From contig CAUYUJ010012102.1 in assembly GCA_963575745.1 (NCBI GenBank), positions 407,878-458,450 of the forward strand: DNA of 50,573 nt, in the 5' to 3' direction. Shown in pieces: positions 20,519-30,856 of this stretch (its first letter is position 1; each line of letters opens with the position of its first letter). The DNA is from Prorocentrum cordatum. Its lineage: Eukaryota; Sar; Dinophyceae; Prorocentrales; Prorocentraceae. The notes under the pieces are model-generated. The model saw nothing but the letters and a program-made list of their open reading frames with translations, did not search any database and had not been told where the DNA came from. The position numbers and the translations under genes were made by a program.

Positions 20519-20719
20519 CTGGTCACGCCACTCTATAAGGGGCAGGGGGGCCAACAGAGGGGGGCCCGGGGAGGCATACATAGGTATACACAGATTCCAG
20601 GGCCCCGATCAGTGGACATTACTTTCTGAAGGTTCGTCCGCCCCTCCGTTTCCCAGCGTCCCCCCAAACAGCGCTCGCACTCAGGAGCTCCTCGCGTCGG
20701 GGATAACCACCTGGGCGTG

Positions 20720-20960
20720 GGGGTCGGTCTCGCGGCTATCGAGCCGCCGTCGCCGCTCCGTGGGCCGCCCGTCGTCTGGGACTGGGGGCCGGACTGGCGG
20801 CTACGTCGTCGCCGTCTCCGCCCCGTCGCCGCCTCCATCGCCGGCCCTCGTCTGCGCTTGCGGGTCGGTCCAGCGGCTGTGTTCTCGCCGTCGCCGTCCC
20901 GTCGCCGCCGCCGTCACGCCGCCGCGTCGTCGCCCCCCGTCTCGTCGCCGCACTGCTTCG
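20720..20960. repeat. CGY-rich low-complexity tract
   Basis: CGTCGCCGYCGCC-type steps fill about 240 bp. The Arg/Ala-rich frames across it are not credible proteins. A TA/CA-rich stretch follows at 21036-21115. Confidence 0.6.
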
Positions 20961-21114
20961 TATGGCTTTGCATTGTTGCGCGTTGTCGCGCATTGCATTC
21001 CATTGGTTGCACCACCTGGTTTGCAAAGCAGATCTGTGTATATATACATATATATAGTGTCACACATATGTATACATGCATATACATGTTCATATCTATA
21101 TTTATATACAGATA

Positions 21115-21350
21115 TTACACCACGTAAGCTGCTCACGATTCTTATACTGCACCAAATAGACTGCACCACTCTTATTGTACCACATATAGTGCTCCACATA
21201 AGTTGCTTCACATATATTGCTCAACACATATTGCACGATGTAGGTTGCACCACATATACTGCACCACAAAGTTTGCACAACCTAGATAGCAACACATACG
21301 TTGCACCACATCGATTGCTTCACGCGTATTGCAAAACATGATTGCTGGGC
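21115..21350 (+). repeat. Degenerate short tandem array (GCACCACATA type)
   Basis: About 14 units of roughly 16-18 bp built on TTGCACCACATA with substitutions. It is AT-richer than its surroundings. Confidence 0.75.
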
Positions 21351-21586
21351 ACACACTGATTGGGGTCCACGCTGGCTAACATGCCCCGATCTGTTCTTAG
21401 AAGCCTGTGTATTTGGGCCTGCATCTACTACCCCCTCCTGGCAATAACAGCTGGACAGATCCAGGCCACGCCACACCAGAAGCTGCCCCCCTGCACCGCT
21501 TTGGCGACGCGCTGGTGGCTCCTGACAGGCTGGAGAAGGCATGCCCGATTACCCCCCTGGTCATGCAGCCTGTCGAGTCGGGCTGG

Positions 21587-21743
21587 CAACCAGCCTCGAA
21601 CGTATCCCTATCCCTAAGATGGGCGAGCAAAAAGCGAGGACAATCTTAGGGATAGGCCCTCAGAAGCTGAGGGCATCCTTAAGATCGGCATCGAGGTGAG
21701 GTGATGTCAAACATAGGGATAGGGATATGTTCCAGGCTGGTAA
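21587..21743 (+). mobile_element. Family R1 MITE, copy 1
   Basis: A 157-bp unit with ends CAACCAGCCTCGAACGTATC and TCCAGGCTGGTAA, inverted repeats of about 30 bp that include ATCCCTATCCCTA. It is flanked by a perfect 5-bp target-site duplication GCTGG (21582-21586 and 21744-21748). Confidence 0.85.
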
Positions 21744-21862
21744 GCTGGGGAACCCACGCGCCTCCGGGCGACGGAGGCGCCAATGCATTGCGGAACGCGC
21801 CCGACGCGGGGCCGAAACCGGCTGCTTACAGCACATGTCGTGGCCCCCGGCGTGCCCTCTCC

Positions 21863-22020
21863 TTACCAGCCTCGAACGTATCCCTATCCCTAAGATCGAC
21901 ACGCCAAAAGGCGATGACAATCTTAGGGAGTCACCCTCCAAAAATAAGGGGATCCCTAAGATTGGCATCGTGATGAGGAGGTGCCCAGCATAGGGATAGG
22001 GATATGTTCCAGGCTGGTAA
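21863..22020 (+). mobile_element. Family R1 MITE, copy 2
   Basis: A 158-bp unit, TTACCAGCC to GGCTGGTAA, with a perfect 5-bp duplication TCTCC (21858-21862 and 22021-22025). It is closely similar to copies 1 and 3 in the inner part. Confidence 0.85.
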
Positions 22021-22345
22021 TCTCCTGCCTTGTCGTCCGGCCCGAGCCCTCGCGTCTCGCGCCCTGCCATCGTCCATCATCACCTTCGCGCCCTCGCGCC
22101 GCCTCTCCCGGAGAGCACTGGCCCTCTGGAGCAGCCAGACGAGCGCGGGGGCGCCGTCATCGTCGCGCATCTGGCACGGGGGCCTCGGAGCGGTGGCGGC
22201 CCAGCCAGGGAGAAGTCTGATGTCCCGCCTCTTGCAGCAAGGGGCTTCATTGGAAGCGCCCGACCCTTTCAGCATGGCTGGCGTTCCATCCTGAGCCGTT
22301 TCTGGACGGTCCCTGAACCTGGTGAGGACTCCCAGAAGCCGAAAT

Positions 22346-22490
22346 CGGCGAAGCATCTTCGTGTTGACACCTGCCAAACTACATACGATTTGAACGAAAA
22401 ACAAAAGAAACATGTCCGGGCACCGAAAGCGGCGAAGCATCTTCGCATTTACAATTGCCAAACTACATGCGATTTGAACGAATCGGGGAT
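22346..22490 (+). repeat. Tandem duplication, unit 84 bp
   Basis: CGGCGAAGCATCTTCG starts at 22346 and again at 22430, followed both times by GCCAAACTACATRCGATTTG. A related fragment (AATGTCCGGGCACCG) recurs near 22910. Confidence 0.75.
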
Positions 22491-22494
22491 CTTC

Positions 22495-22690
22495 TGACCC
22501 GGGTCAATCCAGACCCGGGTCAGCAGAAAACCAAAAACTGCAATGCAGGAAAACAAAGCTGCAACGCAGATCTTCGCAAACCCGGGTCAGCCAATGGGCG
22601 CGGCCGCCCCGCGGCCACGAGCGGCTCGCTAACCCGGGTCAGCCAGAGGGGGTCTTCGCAGGATCCTGCAGGATCTGGCGCCCTGGCTGA
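22495..22690. repeat. Clustered CCCGGGTCA motifs
   Basis: ACCCGGGTCA or CCCGGGTCAGC occurs four times in about 150 bp, with a reverse copy GCTGACCCC near 22686. They may be decayed repeats; no binding-site claim is made. Confidence 0.5.
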
Positions 22691-22712
22691 CCCCCGTTTG
22701 CATTGACCCCGT

Positions 22713-22890
22713 CTCGGAAGCGGCCAAGAGGGGGGTGTCCAAGAGGGGGGGGTGCAAATCATGACCGGCGGCATGTCTGCGGCCCAGCGGGGGGGCCAGG
22801 GACGTAATGAAACAAGAAGAGGCGCCATGAAATCTGGGGATATATCATGGCCCCCGCCATGACATCCACCCCCCCCTGGTCATCCCCCCC
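22713..22890 (+). repeat. Family R6 G-rich inverted-repeat element, copy 1
   Basis: It starts near CGGCCAAGAGGGGGGTGTCC and ends in a CATGACATCC...CCCTGGTCATCCCCC mirror segment. The second copy at 46114-46283 matches along its length. Confidence 0.6.
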
Positions 22891-23311
22891 CTCCTCGTCG
22901 AAAAACAAACAAAATGTCCGGGCACCGGTCAAACTGCGCCCAAGCGCCGACGACGTGACGACATGGTCCCGCAGGCCCGTGGGGGGCCTCCGTGCAAGGG
23001 GCCCTCCACGGGCCCGCGGGGGGCCCCCCCCCCTCGTGGGGGGCTCCCGCGGGCCAGGCAGGCTGACGGCACGCCTGCAGCACAGCTGTCCCTGCGCGCT
23101 CCTCTCCGCCATGCCGGCTCTCGGCTGGGTGGGGGAGTGGCTTGGTGGGTGGGGGGTAAGGGTTGCACGTGTGTCTTTTCGATGTTCCCCCCCCCCCCCG
23201 CCCCTCCACTGGCAACCGAGGGCAACTCTGAGCCTTCGAGTGGGGGTTGGGGGGGGGACTTGGCGGGTGGCGAGTGCTGCGCCGAGGGCGCGCGCGGGCA
23301 CGGGGATCGGC

Positions 23312-23473
23312 GGTGGACAAACCTCCCTTTAGTAGACCTCCCCTTAGTGAAAACGGCCTGGGACCGGAATCGACGGACCTGGACCCGCAAAGATGACGGC
23401 CGCGACGCCCCCTCGCGAACCGAAAACGGCCAATTCCTTCATCGACGTGTCAGGGTAGGAGGTCTGTCCAACC
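23312..23473 (+). repeat. Family R3 inverted-repeat element, copy 2
   Basis: It starts GGTGGACAAACCTCC and ends GGAGGTCTGTCCAACC. The inverted repeat is clearer here than in copy 1. Confidence 0.7.
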
Positions 23474-23485
23474 CCGAGACTCCGG

Positions 23486-23672
23486 GGCCTCTCGGCTGGG
23501 GTCCGGCCAGACAGGGGTCGGAGGATCGCGCCGCGTCCCCGGTGCATCGGCGCCGTCGGCGCGGAGAGACTCGGTCTTCCCACCGAGTCGCATCGCCGAT
23601 GCATCGGCGACGCGGTGCGATCCTCCTACCCCATCTACCCCCCTCTGCTCAGGCCGCATCTGGGAAGCCTAG
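23486..23672 (+). repeat. Family R4 element, copy 2 (diverged)
   Basis: It carries GTCGGAGGATCGC, GATGCATCGGCGACGC and GCGATCCTCC in the family order. The terminal repeats are eroded. Confidence 0.5.
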
Positions 23673-23729
23673 ATGAGTGGCGAGGCCATCGTGGGCCTTC
23701 TTCCGCTCGTCGTGGGTGAAGAAAGACCT

Positions 23730-23880
23730 TTGGGCGCCCGAAGTGGGAACGGAACACATCGGTACTATGCCCATCCACAGATTTTGTCCAACACCGCCAG
23801 CCGCCGCTGTTGGGCAGCCGAGCTCCTGTCTCAGATGGACAACGGCCGCGGCGGCGCCGACAGCGAACCATGTTGAGAAT
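23730..23880 (+). repeat. Family R7 segment, copy 1
   Basis: Shares with 49933-50085 the blocks GCCCGAARTGGG, CGCTGTTGGGCAG-like, CTGTCTC-ATGGACA, GGCCGCGGCG and GACAGCGAACC in the same order. Confidence 0.5.
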
Positions 23881-24300
23881 GACAAGGACTTCCTTGCGGT
23901 CGTCGTACACATTCTTTCCGTACCCTGGATTGCATAATAGATGATAGAAAGGAGGGGGTCTGAATTGGGGGGGGGTCTGATTTGAGCGGTCTTGGAGGGT
24001 TCCAGGGCGGTCTGGGCAAAAGGCCGCTTGTTCATGGCTGGTCTGGGGGGATGGTGTAAAACTGTTCGTCTGGGAGGGTTGTGACCCCCTCCCTTTCATT
24101 ACGAAATTTGAAATGCAGTCGGCCCGCATGCTAAGGATGGGCAACCTTCCCAAGGGGCAACCTTGCATCCTGGCCACTTTCGCTGGCCGCGCCCCGCTCG
24201 GAAAGCTTCGAGGTGGCCTTCCGAGGCCCTTGCATCCTTACCGCTCGTCCTTCTGATGCGGGATGATCGTATCCACTTCGGTCGTACCGAGGACCTGAAA

Positions 24301-24456
24301 GGGCCCTGGGACACACAGACAAGTAGACACACAAACAACAGGATCCCCCCTATGTTCATGCATCCTCTGGGTCTCCGTCTTCCCCCCCTGCTTCCCACAG
24401 CTTCCCATATCATCCTCGGATATCGACGGTGCATTGTGTCTGTGTGCTTTTTTCCT
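24301..24456 (+). repeat. Family R5 element, copy b
   Basis: It runs from GGGCCCTGGGACACACAGAC to ATTGTGTCTGTGTGC plus a T/C tail, with a central TCTTCCCCCCCTGCTTCCCA block. Confidence 0.75.
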
Positions 24457-24460
24457 TGGG

Positions 24461-24686
24461 CGCCCGAGTTATCCGGGGTAACTCGGGTCCGGGGTAACTC
24501 GGGTTGGGATTCCCGAAAAAAACGAACCCGAGTTCGCCCTGACCCGAGTTACCCCTGATGATGTGGGGCTCCAGACGCCCGAATTATCCGGGTAACTCGG
24601 GTCTGGGGTAAGTCGGGTTGGGATTCCCGAGAAACGAACCCGAGTTCGCCCTGACCCGAGTTACCCCGGATGATTCGGGGCTCTGA
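24461..24686. repeat. Tandem pair of foldback units, about 115 bp each
   Basis: Two units begin at 24461 and 24576. Each starts CCGARTTATCCGGG and ends in its near reverse complement (CCCGAGTTACCCC...), so every unit can fold into a hairpin. Confidence 0.75.
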
Positions 24687-24689
24687 GTT

Positions 24690-24960
24690 CCCCTCCCGAG
24701 GACCCCCTATTTTCGTGCATCCTCTGGGTCTTCGTCTTCCCCCCCTGCTTCCCATAGTGTCCCATATCTTATCCTCGGGCATCGACGACGCACTGTGTCT
24801 GTGTGCTTTTGCTCCCCTCCCGGAGGACCCCGCGTCGCTGGAGTCCGCCCCGCCCGCCTCGGAGATCGACGACGCATTGTGTCTGTGCTTTTGGTCCCCT
24901 CCCGAGGACCCCTCGTCGCTGGAGTCCGCCCCGCCCGCCTCGGCGGCCGCCGCCGCGCCC
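24690..24960 (+). repeat. Family R5 fragment with tandem 3' end, and G run
   Basis: The right half of an R5 copy ends near 24812. Its end plus flank (ATCGACGACGCAYTGTGTC to CGCCCGCCTCGG) is then duplicated with a period of about 85 bp. A pure G run of 16-17 bases follows at about 24992-25007. Confidence 0.65.
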
Positions 24961-25149
24961 TCGCGCGCCTGCCGCCGCGGGGCCTCCGGGAGGGGGGGGG
25001 GGGGGGGAAAGGCGGCGGGCCCGGCCCCCGGCCCCCCGCGCGCGGCACGGGGGAGGAAGGCGTGTCCTCTCGAGGCGCGCTGCCCGACGCTGACGTGCGC
25101 TGTTCTGTTTTTGTGCTTTTTGTTCCCCCCCCCCGGCCCCAATTCAGTA

Positions 25150-25326
25150 CAGTCGGGGCGTTGACCTAAGGAGCGATACATAAGGAACGAGGCTCCTTTG
25201 TTCCCATAAGTCAAACTTCGATGTCCCATCGAAACCCTCAGCAAAACCAAAGGCGAACTACAAAACAACTAAGGAACACCGAGCCCCTCCCCAACGAAAA
25301 GGGTTCCTTCCTCAGCGCCCCGACTG
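25150..25326 (+). mobile_element. Family R2 element, Tc1/mariner-like ends, copy 2
   Basis: A 177-bp unit with inverted ends CAGTCGGGGCG / CGCCCCGACTG, flanked by TA at 25148-25149 and 25327-25328. The interior matches copy 1 at 8332-8507, including CCGAGCCCCTCCCCAACG-like sequence. Confidence 0.7.
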
Positions 25327-25729
25327 TAAGGTTCGTTGCTGCAGTCTCATGGATATGCTCGTCCTTTCGCCCTCACTCGGGGTGAGGGCGCCCACAGAAG
25401 CCAGGGGCGTGAGACGAGACCAACGCTGACGTGCGCTGTTTTTGGGACGTTCTGGAGCATCGTTTGCAGTCCTTGTTGTGTTCTGTCTCCAGCCTCGGCC
25501 TACACATTGGTTGGCAGCTGGCTGGGATCCTCTGTCTCCTTGGACTCCACTGCGGGCACTTCGCCCTGTTGTGATCGTCTGAGAGTTGGCCTGCCATGCA
25601 CTGTAGGCTCACCCTCACCACGATCCAATAGCATTGAACTGGAGCATCAATTGCAATTGGACCCAGGGCAGAATACCATCCTTCAAGAACAAAGAGACCG
25701 TTCGATGGCCAAAACACCCAGGACATTCA

Positions 25730-25974
25730 AAGGTACCCTCCCCGGGAAACAGAAGACCATCCAACAAGCACGAAGAACACCAGGGCAGCCTGCCCGAGCT
25801 GACCTCGATCTAAGAAGGGGCCCAGGACACACAAATAAATACACAAATGAAATAATCCCCCTATATTTCCATATATTTTCTGGGCTTCTGTCTTCCCCCC
25901 CACTTCCCATATTTTCGCATACTTTCTTTGGAATCGACGATTCATTGTGTCTGTGTGTGTTTTTTCCCTCCTGA
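25730..25974 (+). repeat. Dispersed segment followed by family R5 copy e
   Basis: 25730-25815 matches the start of RRM intron 3 (CATCCAACAAGCACGAAGA and GACCTCGATCT). A full R5 copy follows at 25817-25974, ending in TTTTTTCCCTCCTGA. Confidence 0.6.
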
Positions 25975-26248
25975 CAATGGATGGGGATGTGTAGACGAGC
26001 GCGCTTCACGACTCGCAAAGTGCCTACTCGCAAATGGCCTGGGTCCGCCGCGGGGGATCTACGAGAAACTACGTCGAAACAGACATGCGCTTCTCGGGCG
26101 TCTGCGAGCAGGCGCTCTGCGAGTCGTGGTGCACCGCGCTCTCGGCGAAGGTGGGGCGGCTCCCGCCGAGCCCCGAGGGGGCACGTCCCCGACTGAGGTG
26201 TGGCGGGACGGTGGGGATCGGGATCGGCATGGGGATGGGGATGGGGAC

Positions 26249-26408
26249 TTACCAGCCTCGAACGTATCCCTATCCCCAAGATTGACACGCCAAAAGGCGA
26301 TGTGACAATCTTAGGGACTCGCCCTCAAGAAATAAGGGAATCCCTGGGATTGGCATCGTGATAAGGAGGTGCCCAGCATAGGGATAGGGATATGTTCCAG
26401 GCTGGCAA
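26249..26408 (+). mobile_element. Family R1 MITE, copy 3
   Basis: A 160-bp unit, TTACCAGCC to GGCTGGCAA, flanked by a perfect 5-bp duplication GGGAC (26244-26248 and 26409-26413). It lies between two GATGGGGATGGGG-type runs. Confidence 0.85.
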
Positions 26409-26817
26409 GGGACGGGTGGGGATGGGGATGGGGATCAGGATCAGGATCGGGACGGGACGGACCGGAACGCCTGCGCGGGCATGCGCCCGGGCCCCTCAAG
26501 GGCGAGGCGGGTGAGGCCACGGCCTTGCATGAGAGGCTGCGCGCGTCGGGGGTCCACTCGGGACAATATGCGTACTTTGGGAGCCGATTTCCCGACAGTC
26601 CCCCCACTCATCCGATTTCTCGTGGTCGGGACGGGGGCCTGCCAAACGTTCCTGGGCTCTGCTGCCCTCCCGGGCGGGCTGCTCACCGCGCAGAGGCCTC
26701 GGCGGGGTGCGCCCCCGAGGCCCTGCGCGGCCAGGGCGCGCGCGCCCCTGCGCGCCGCATGCCCGCGTCCGCGCCCCGTGAGGCCAGGCGGGCGAGGCCC
26801 CAGCCTCGAGATATGCT

Positions 26818-26830
26818 GTGTGTGCGCGTG

Positions 26831-26875
<45 letters not shown>

Positions 26876-26931
26876 GTGCGCGTGCGCGTGCGCGTGCGCG
26901 TGCGCGTGCGCGTGCGCGTGCGCGTGTGCGT

Positions 26932-26974
<43 letters not shown>

Positions 26975-26993
26975 TGCGCGTGCGCGTGTGCGT

Positions 26994-27028
<35 letters not shown>

Positions 27029-27030
27029 CG
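26818..27030. repeat. (TGCG)n, (GTGCGC)n and (TG)n microsatellite
   Basis: About 210 bp of alternating purine-pyrimidine sequence, a type that readily forms Z-DNA. Open frames across it are low complexity. Confidence 0.95.
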
Positions 27031-27070
27031 TTGTTAGGGGAGCAAAAAAAAGCATAAACATGCATAACAA

Positions 27071-27204
27071 CTCGGAGGTCCGCGCGGATTTCTCGGATCG
27101 GCGCTGGGCCCCCCGGCGGCGCCTCCGGCGCCGCCCCTGGCGCGCTCCGCGCGCCAGGGAAGGGGGTCCAGCGCCGATCCGAGAAATCCGCGCGGACCTC
27201 CGAG
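27071..27204. repeat. Foldback element with perfect 37-bp arms
   Basis: Arm 27071-27107 (CTCGGAGGTCCGCGCGGATT...) is the exact reverse complement of 27168-27204. The 60-bp GC-rich centre contains further small palindromes. Weaker pairing continues outward (AAACATG/CATGTTT). Confidence 0.85.
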
Positions 27205-27582
27205 CTTTCATGTTTATGTCACTTGTTGTTCCCCGAGATGTGATGCTGTACGAAATCTGGAGGAGAAGAGCCATGCAATGGTGTTCGCCGTTTTCTGGTG
27301 GGACCGCCCCGGGGATCCAGGATCCGCTTCCCGTGGTAGCACCCTTCCCTTCATGGCGACAGTGGCGGGGTGCCCGTGGGGGAAGAGGAGCGTCATGCAT
27401 CCAGAGACCGAGCCCCGAAAGAAGAGCCTACCTGTTCCCTGAAGATACAGGCCGTCTGCTTCGTGAGGTCTGGGGGGGGGTCCATCGCGGCGCGGTCCTA
27501 CACAGATCCGCTGCCAATTGCACGCCTGTCGCCACTTTCGCGATTTTCTGGCGGAGGGGGGGCAGCGGAGTGCAGCCCCAAG

Positions 27583-27810
27583 AGGCCTCCTGGATGGGGT
27601 CGGAGTAGATGGTGTCGGGGGATCCCGCAGCATGGCCGATGCATCGGCCATGCATCGGCGACGCATCGGCGATGCATCGCCGACGTCGGCGATTCACCGA
27701 CGAGGTCGACGCGAAGCAACGCGGGCTCCTCATCGAGCCGCATCGCCGATGTATCGGCGATGCGGCGCGATCCTCCGACCCAATCTACTCCGACCCCATC
27801 TAGGAGGCCT
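27583..27810 (+). mobile_element. Family R4 element, copy 3 (complete)
   Basis: A 228-bp unit with imperfect terminal inverted repeats of about 42 bp starting AGGCCTCCTRGATGGGGTCG and an interior rich in GCATCGGCGATGC palindromes. It is the only copy with both ends. No clear target-site duplication was seen. Confidence 0.7.
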
Positions 27811-29165
27811 AGGGCTCCACGTTGTTTCAGACTAAACTCAAGTCGGGTCTGTCCCTCTACAGGAGGAGTATTCAAAAACAGGAAAAAATAAGGTATGGGG
27901 ACGATGTTTCAACTATGTCCGAGCATATTTGAGATATAATGTGGGGGTATGTTTAATCTTTTCGCCCGAAATCCCCCTGTACGGGGGGCAGGCCCCTGGG
28001 GTGGTGCGAAGTGCGCAGCCACCACCACTTTCGAGGGCCCCTCGGGGCGGGCCCCGCGGACCGCGGCCCCCTCGCGGCTCCTGGACTGCGTGGGCCTCGC
28101 ACTCCCTGGGGTCCTGCGCCGCCACTCCGCGGGCTCCCTGGAGGGGCGGGGGTCCAGCGGATCGCGGCCCGCACGCAACTCCACACCAGACCTCGGCCTC
28201 CCCCCTTGCGGCGGCGAGCGAGAGGGGGCGGGTGAGAAGGCCTTCTCAGGAGGCGGCGGGCCTTCTCAGAAGTTTCTCTGCGTCTTCGGGGAAGGCGTAG
28301 AAAACTCTGGAAATGGCCGGGGGACGTCCGAGCCTTCTGAGCAGGCCCGCCCCTTCTCATGTCCCCCCCATCGCTCGCCGCCGGCCTTTGGTCCTTCCAC
28401 CTGCGCAAACGTGGTCACCTCCGTGAGCCCCTGGGCGGTCCAACGGACCAAACGAGACCTCGGCCTCCACAGTGGCGCCCCATTCCGCGTTTCGCGCTTC
28501 GCGAATAATTCCGCGCTCTCGCGCCGCCCCCCCAAGGGGAAGATCGTGAACTGCTAGGAGGAGGTCCAGCGGACTGCCGCGCCACCAAGATCCAAGCGCG
28601 AACCGTCACCAGTTCTGCGAACTTCTAGAACGTCTGATGCAAGGCGGTCCTACGATGACGGGCCAGCCCTCGCTCTGCCAAGGTGCTCTCAAGTGTCTAC
28701 GTGTCGTTACTTCCGTGAGCTCGGAAGGAGGCCCAAAAGTGCTGACATGCTACGCGGATCCAACTGGAAAGCCCCGGCCTGTCTGCGCACTGCTTGCCAC
28801 CACTTTCGGACCAACGTGGCGCTGTCCCATTAAGTAATGTGTCTTGGGGAACGAACGCACGTGCGGACATGGTGGCGGATCTGTTACAAGACAAGCCCGT
28901 CTCCTGCCTTGCCTCGGGATCGGCGGATCGCGGTCGCACTAGCATCCAACTCAGAGCCATGCAGCTGTCGACGCCCAAACTGTTGCCACTTCGGTCAGCC
29001 TGTCGGAAGCGTCCAAGGCCGGGTCACCAATTCGGGTTGCCACACACCTTTCGCAAGCCCTGGCCAAGGGAAAAGGCTGTCAGGCCCACATTTTTGTTTT
29101 CCGTCGGCGGCGAGGCAGGGGCGGTCCGCACCAGCGTGTGGCCATTCGGGGCAACCGAATGGCTC
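27811..29165. other. No gene recognised
   Basis: GC-rich DNA with a few short CTCGCGCCGCC-type segments shared with about 11.87 and 22.09 kb. No protein motif, RNA gene or long repeat was recognised. Confidence 0.4.
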
Positions 29166-29180
29166 ATTGGCCGGCATGGA

Positions 29181-29333
29181 TGAAGGGGCCCCAGGACACA
29201 CAAATAAATAAACACAAATAAAAGATTCCCCATATTTTCTGGGTTTCTGTCTTCCCCCCCATTTCCCATATTTTCCCATATTTTCTGGGGAATCGAGGAT
29301 TAATTGTGTCTGTGTGTTTTTTCCTCTCCTGAC
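29181..29333 (+). mobile_element. Family R5 element, copy f, with 15-bp target-site duplication
   Basis: A 153-bp unit from TGAAGGGGCCCCAGG to TTTTCCTCTCCTGAC. ATTGGCCGGCATGGA precedes it (29166-29180) and follows it (29334-29348) exactly. A duplication this long suggests retroposition by target-primed reverse transcription rather than a DNA transposon. Confidence 0.75.
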
Positions 29334-29348
29334 ATTGGCCGGCATGGA

Positions 29349-30440
29349 AGAGAGGGAAAAAGGACAAGGGCGGCCGCGCAGGGGAGGGGAAGGGAGGAGC
29401 ATTCAGACGTGGAAGACTTCCACGTCGAGCGGGCCGGGGCGGCCGGCCGTGGCAGCGGCGACCGTGGCAGCACCCGGGCTGGGGCGAGGGCGCACACACG
29501 GGCGCTGCCACTGTCGGGCCCACACGGCTGCCCGCTGACGTTGCGTTTCTCAGCGAGTCTTCGCGCCAGCAGGGCGACGACATAGAGCCCGCCGCCGACA
29601 TCCCACACGAGAGCGACGCCTGCTAGCTAGGGCTCGTCGCCTGCGCCATGCCACACTGCGGCCAGTGCAATGTCAGACAGCTCGCGAAAGGATCAAATCG
29701 TATGAAAAGGACAGACCACGGTTGCATCGTTGGGCAACGCAGCGACGACTCAGGGGGGCAGCGGCATGCCCTGGAACTCCTCCCGCAGGCAGCCCATTGC
29801 ACCGCGGAGCTACAACTGCTGGCAGGCGCCAGCTCGCGCGACACAAACGCGCGACCCCATCGAGAGGCGCAGTCGCCCGCAACGGGCGCCCCAACGAATT
29901 CCCCGCCATCATGCAGTGAAGCAGGACCGCAGGCGCGCACACGCGCTGCGCTCGCGCGCGCGCGCGCCGGCAACAGCAAGGCGAACACCTTGGACTGCAC
30001 GGGGGGCGCCAAGCGGGCTTGACGAAACGGCACTTCACGATGCGACCATGACCGCGCCCATCTTCGCAACAGGTCGAGGGATGCCTGCCCCCAGCAACCA
30101 TCGACGCTGAGCTGAGCTCCGTGCAGGGTGCAGTGGGGGCTCGACCATAAGAAACCGTCCACAAGAAACCCAACCTTGAGACCCCAGGATGTCCATTCAC
30201 TTTTGGTGCGGGGGCGTCGCGCTCTCCAGAGCAAAACCATCGAAGCCCCAGAAACCCTGGGCACCCTGGAGGCAAGCAGGGTGTTTTTGGCATGGGCCCC
30301 CACTGTACAGGGCTAGAGAGGAGGAAACCCGCCGACGCTGACTCCCGCCTGCGCTCTGCGGCTCGCTTCGAACGCGCGAACGGCCGGCGCCAACTACGGT
30401 ACCCGCTAGGGCGCCCACCTTGTGACCATCGCGGTGCCCA
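29349..30440. other. No gene recognised
   Basis: GC-rich DNA with a CGCGCG run near 29957-29970. A minus-strand frame at 29623-30303 (226 aa) has no recognisable domain and is not claimed. Confidence 0.4.
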
Positions 30441-30444
30441 CTAC

Positions 30445-30575
30445 TGCTTCTCCTCCTCCTCCTCCTCCTCCTCCTCCTCCTCCTCCTCCTCCTCCTCCTC
30501 CTCCTCCTCCTCCTCCTCCTCCTCCCTCGTTTCCTCCTCCCCCTCCTCCTCCTCCCCCTCCTCCTCGTTCGTTCG
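30445..30575. repeat. (CTC)n tract next to the LINE 3' side
   Basis: An 85-bp pure run, then interrupted CTC/CCC steps and a short (GTTC)n run. It borders the inferred 3' end of the LINE. Confidence 0.9.
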
Positions 30576-30856
30576 TTCGTTCGCGGCTTTAGGGCAGAGA
30601 GTGGAAGCCCGATCACAGAGGGTGGACGGCAAAAAGAGTGGGATGGGGGGCAAGAGCGGCGGCGGCAGCAGAGCCAGCAGCCAGCAGCAACGGTGAAGCC
30701 TCGGCTCTGAGCAGCCACACAGCTGCATCAGGCCGTACAGGGGCGAACAAGTCAGGTGAGATGGCAGTCCTAGGTCGAGGTGTCCCCACCCATCACTACC
30801 TTCTCCCTCCCCGATCATACTGTGCGGTAAGGGCTACTGCCTTTTAAAGTGGGCGT

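Noticed and set aside
26441-27400. Open frames rich in Cys-Val or His-Ala
   Set aside because: Translation of TGCG/TG microsatellite DNA.
29623-30303. 226-aa minus-strand frame
   Set aside because: No domain, no repeat-free conservation signal and GC-rich composition; probably chance.
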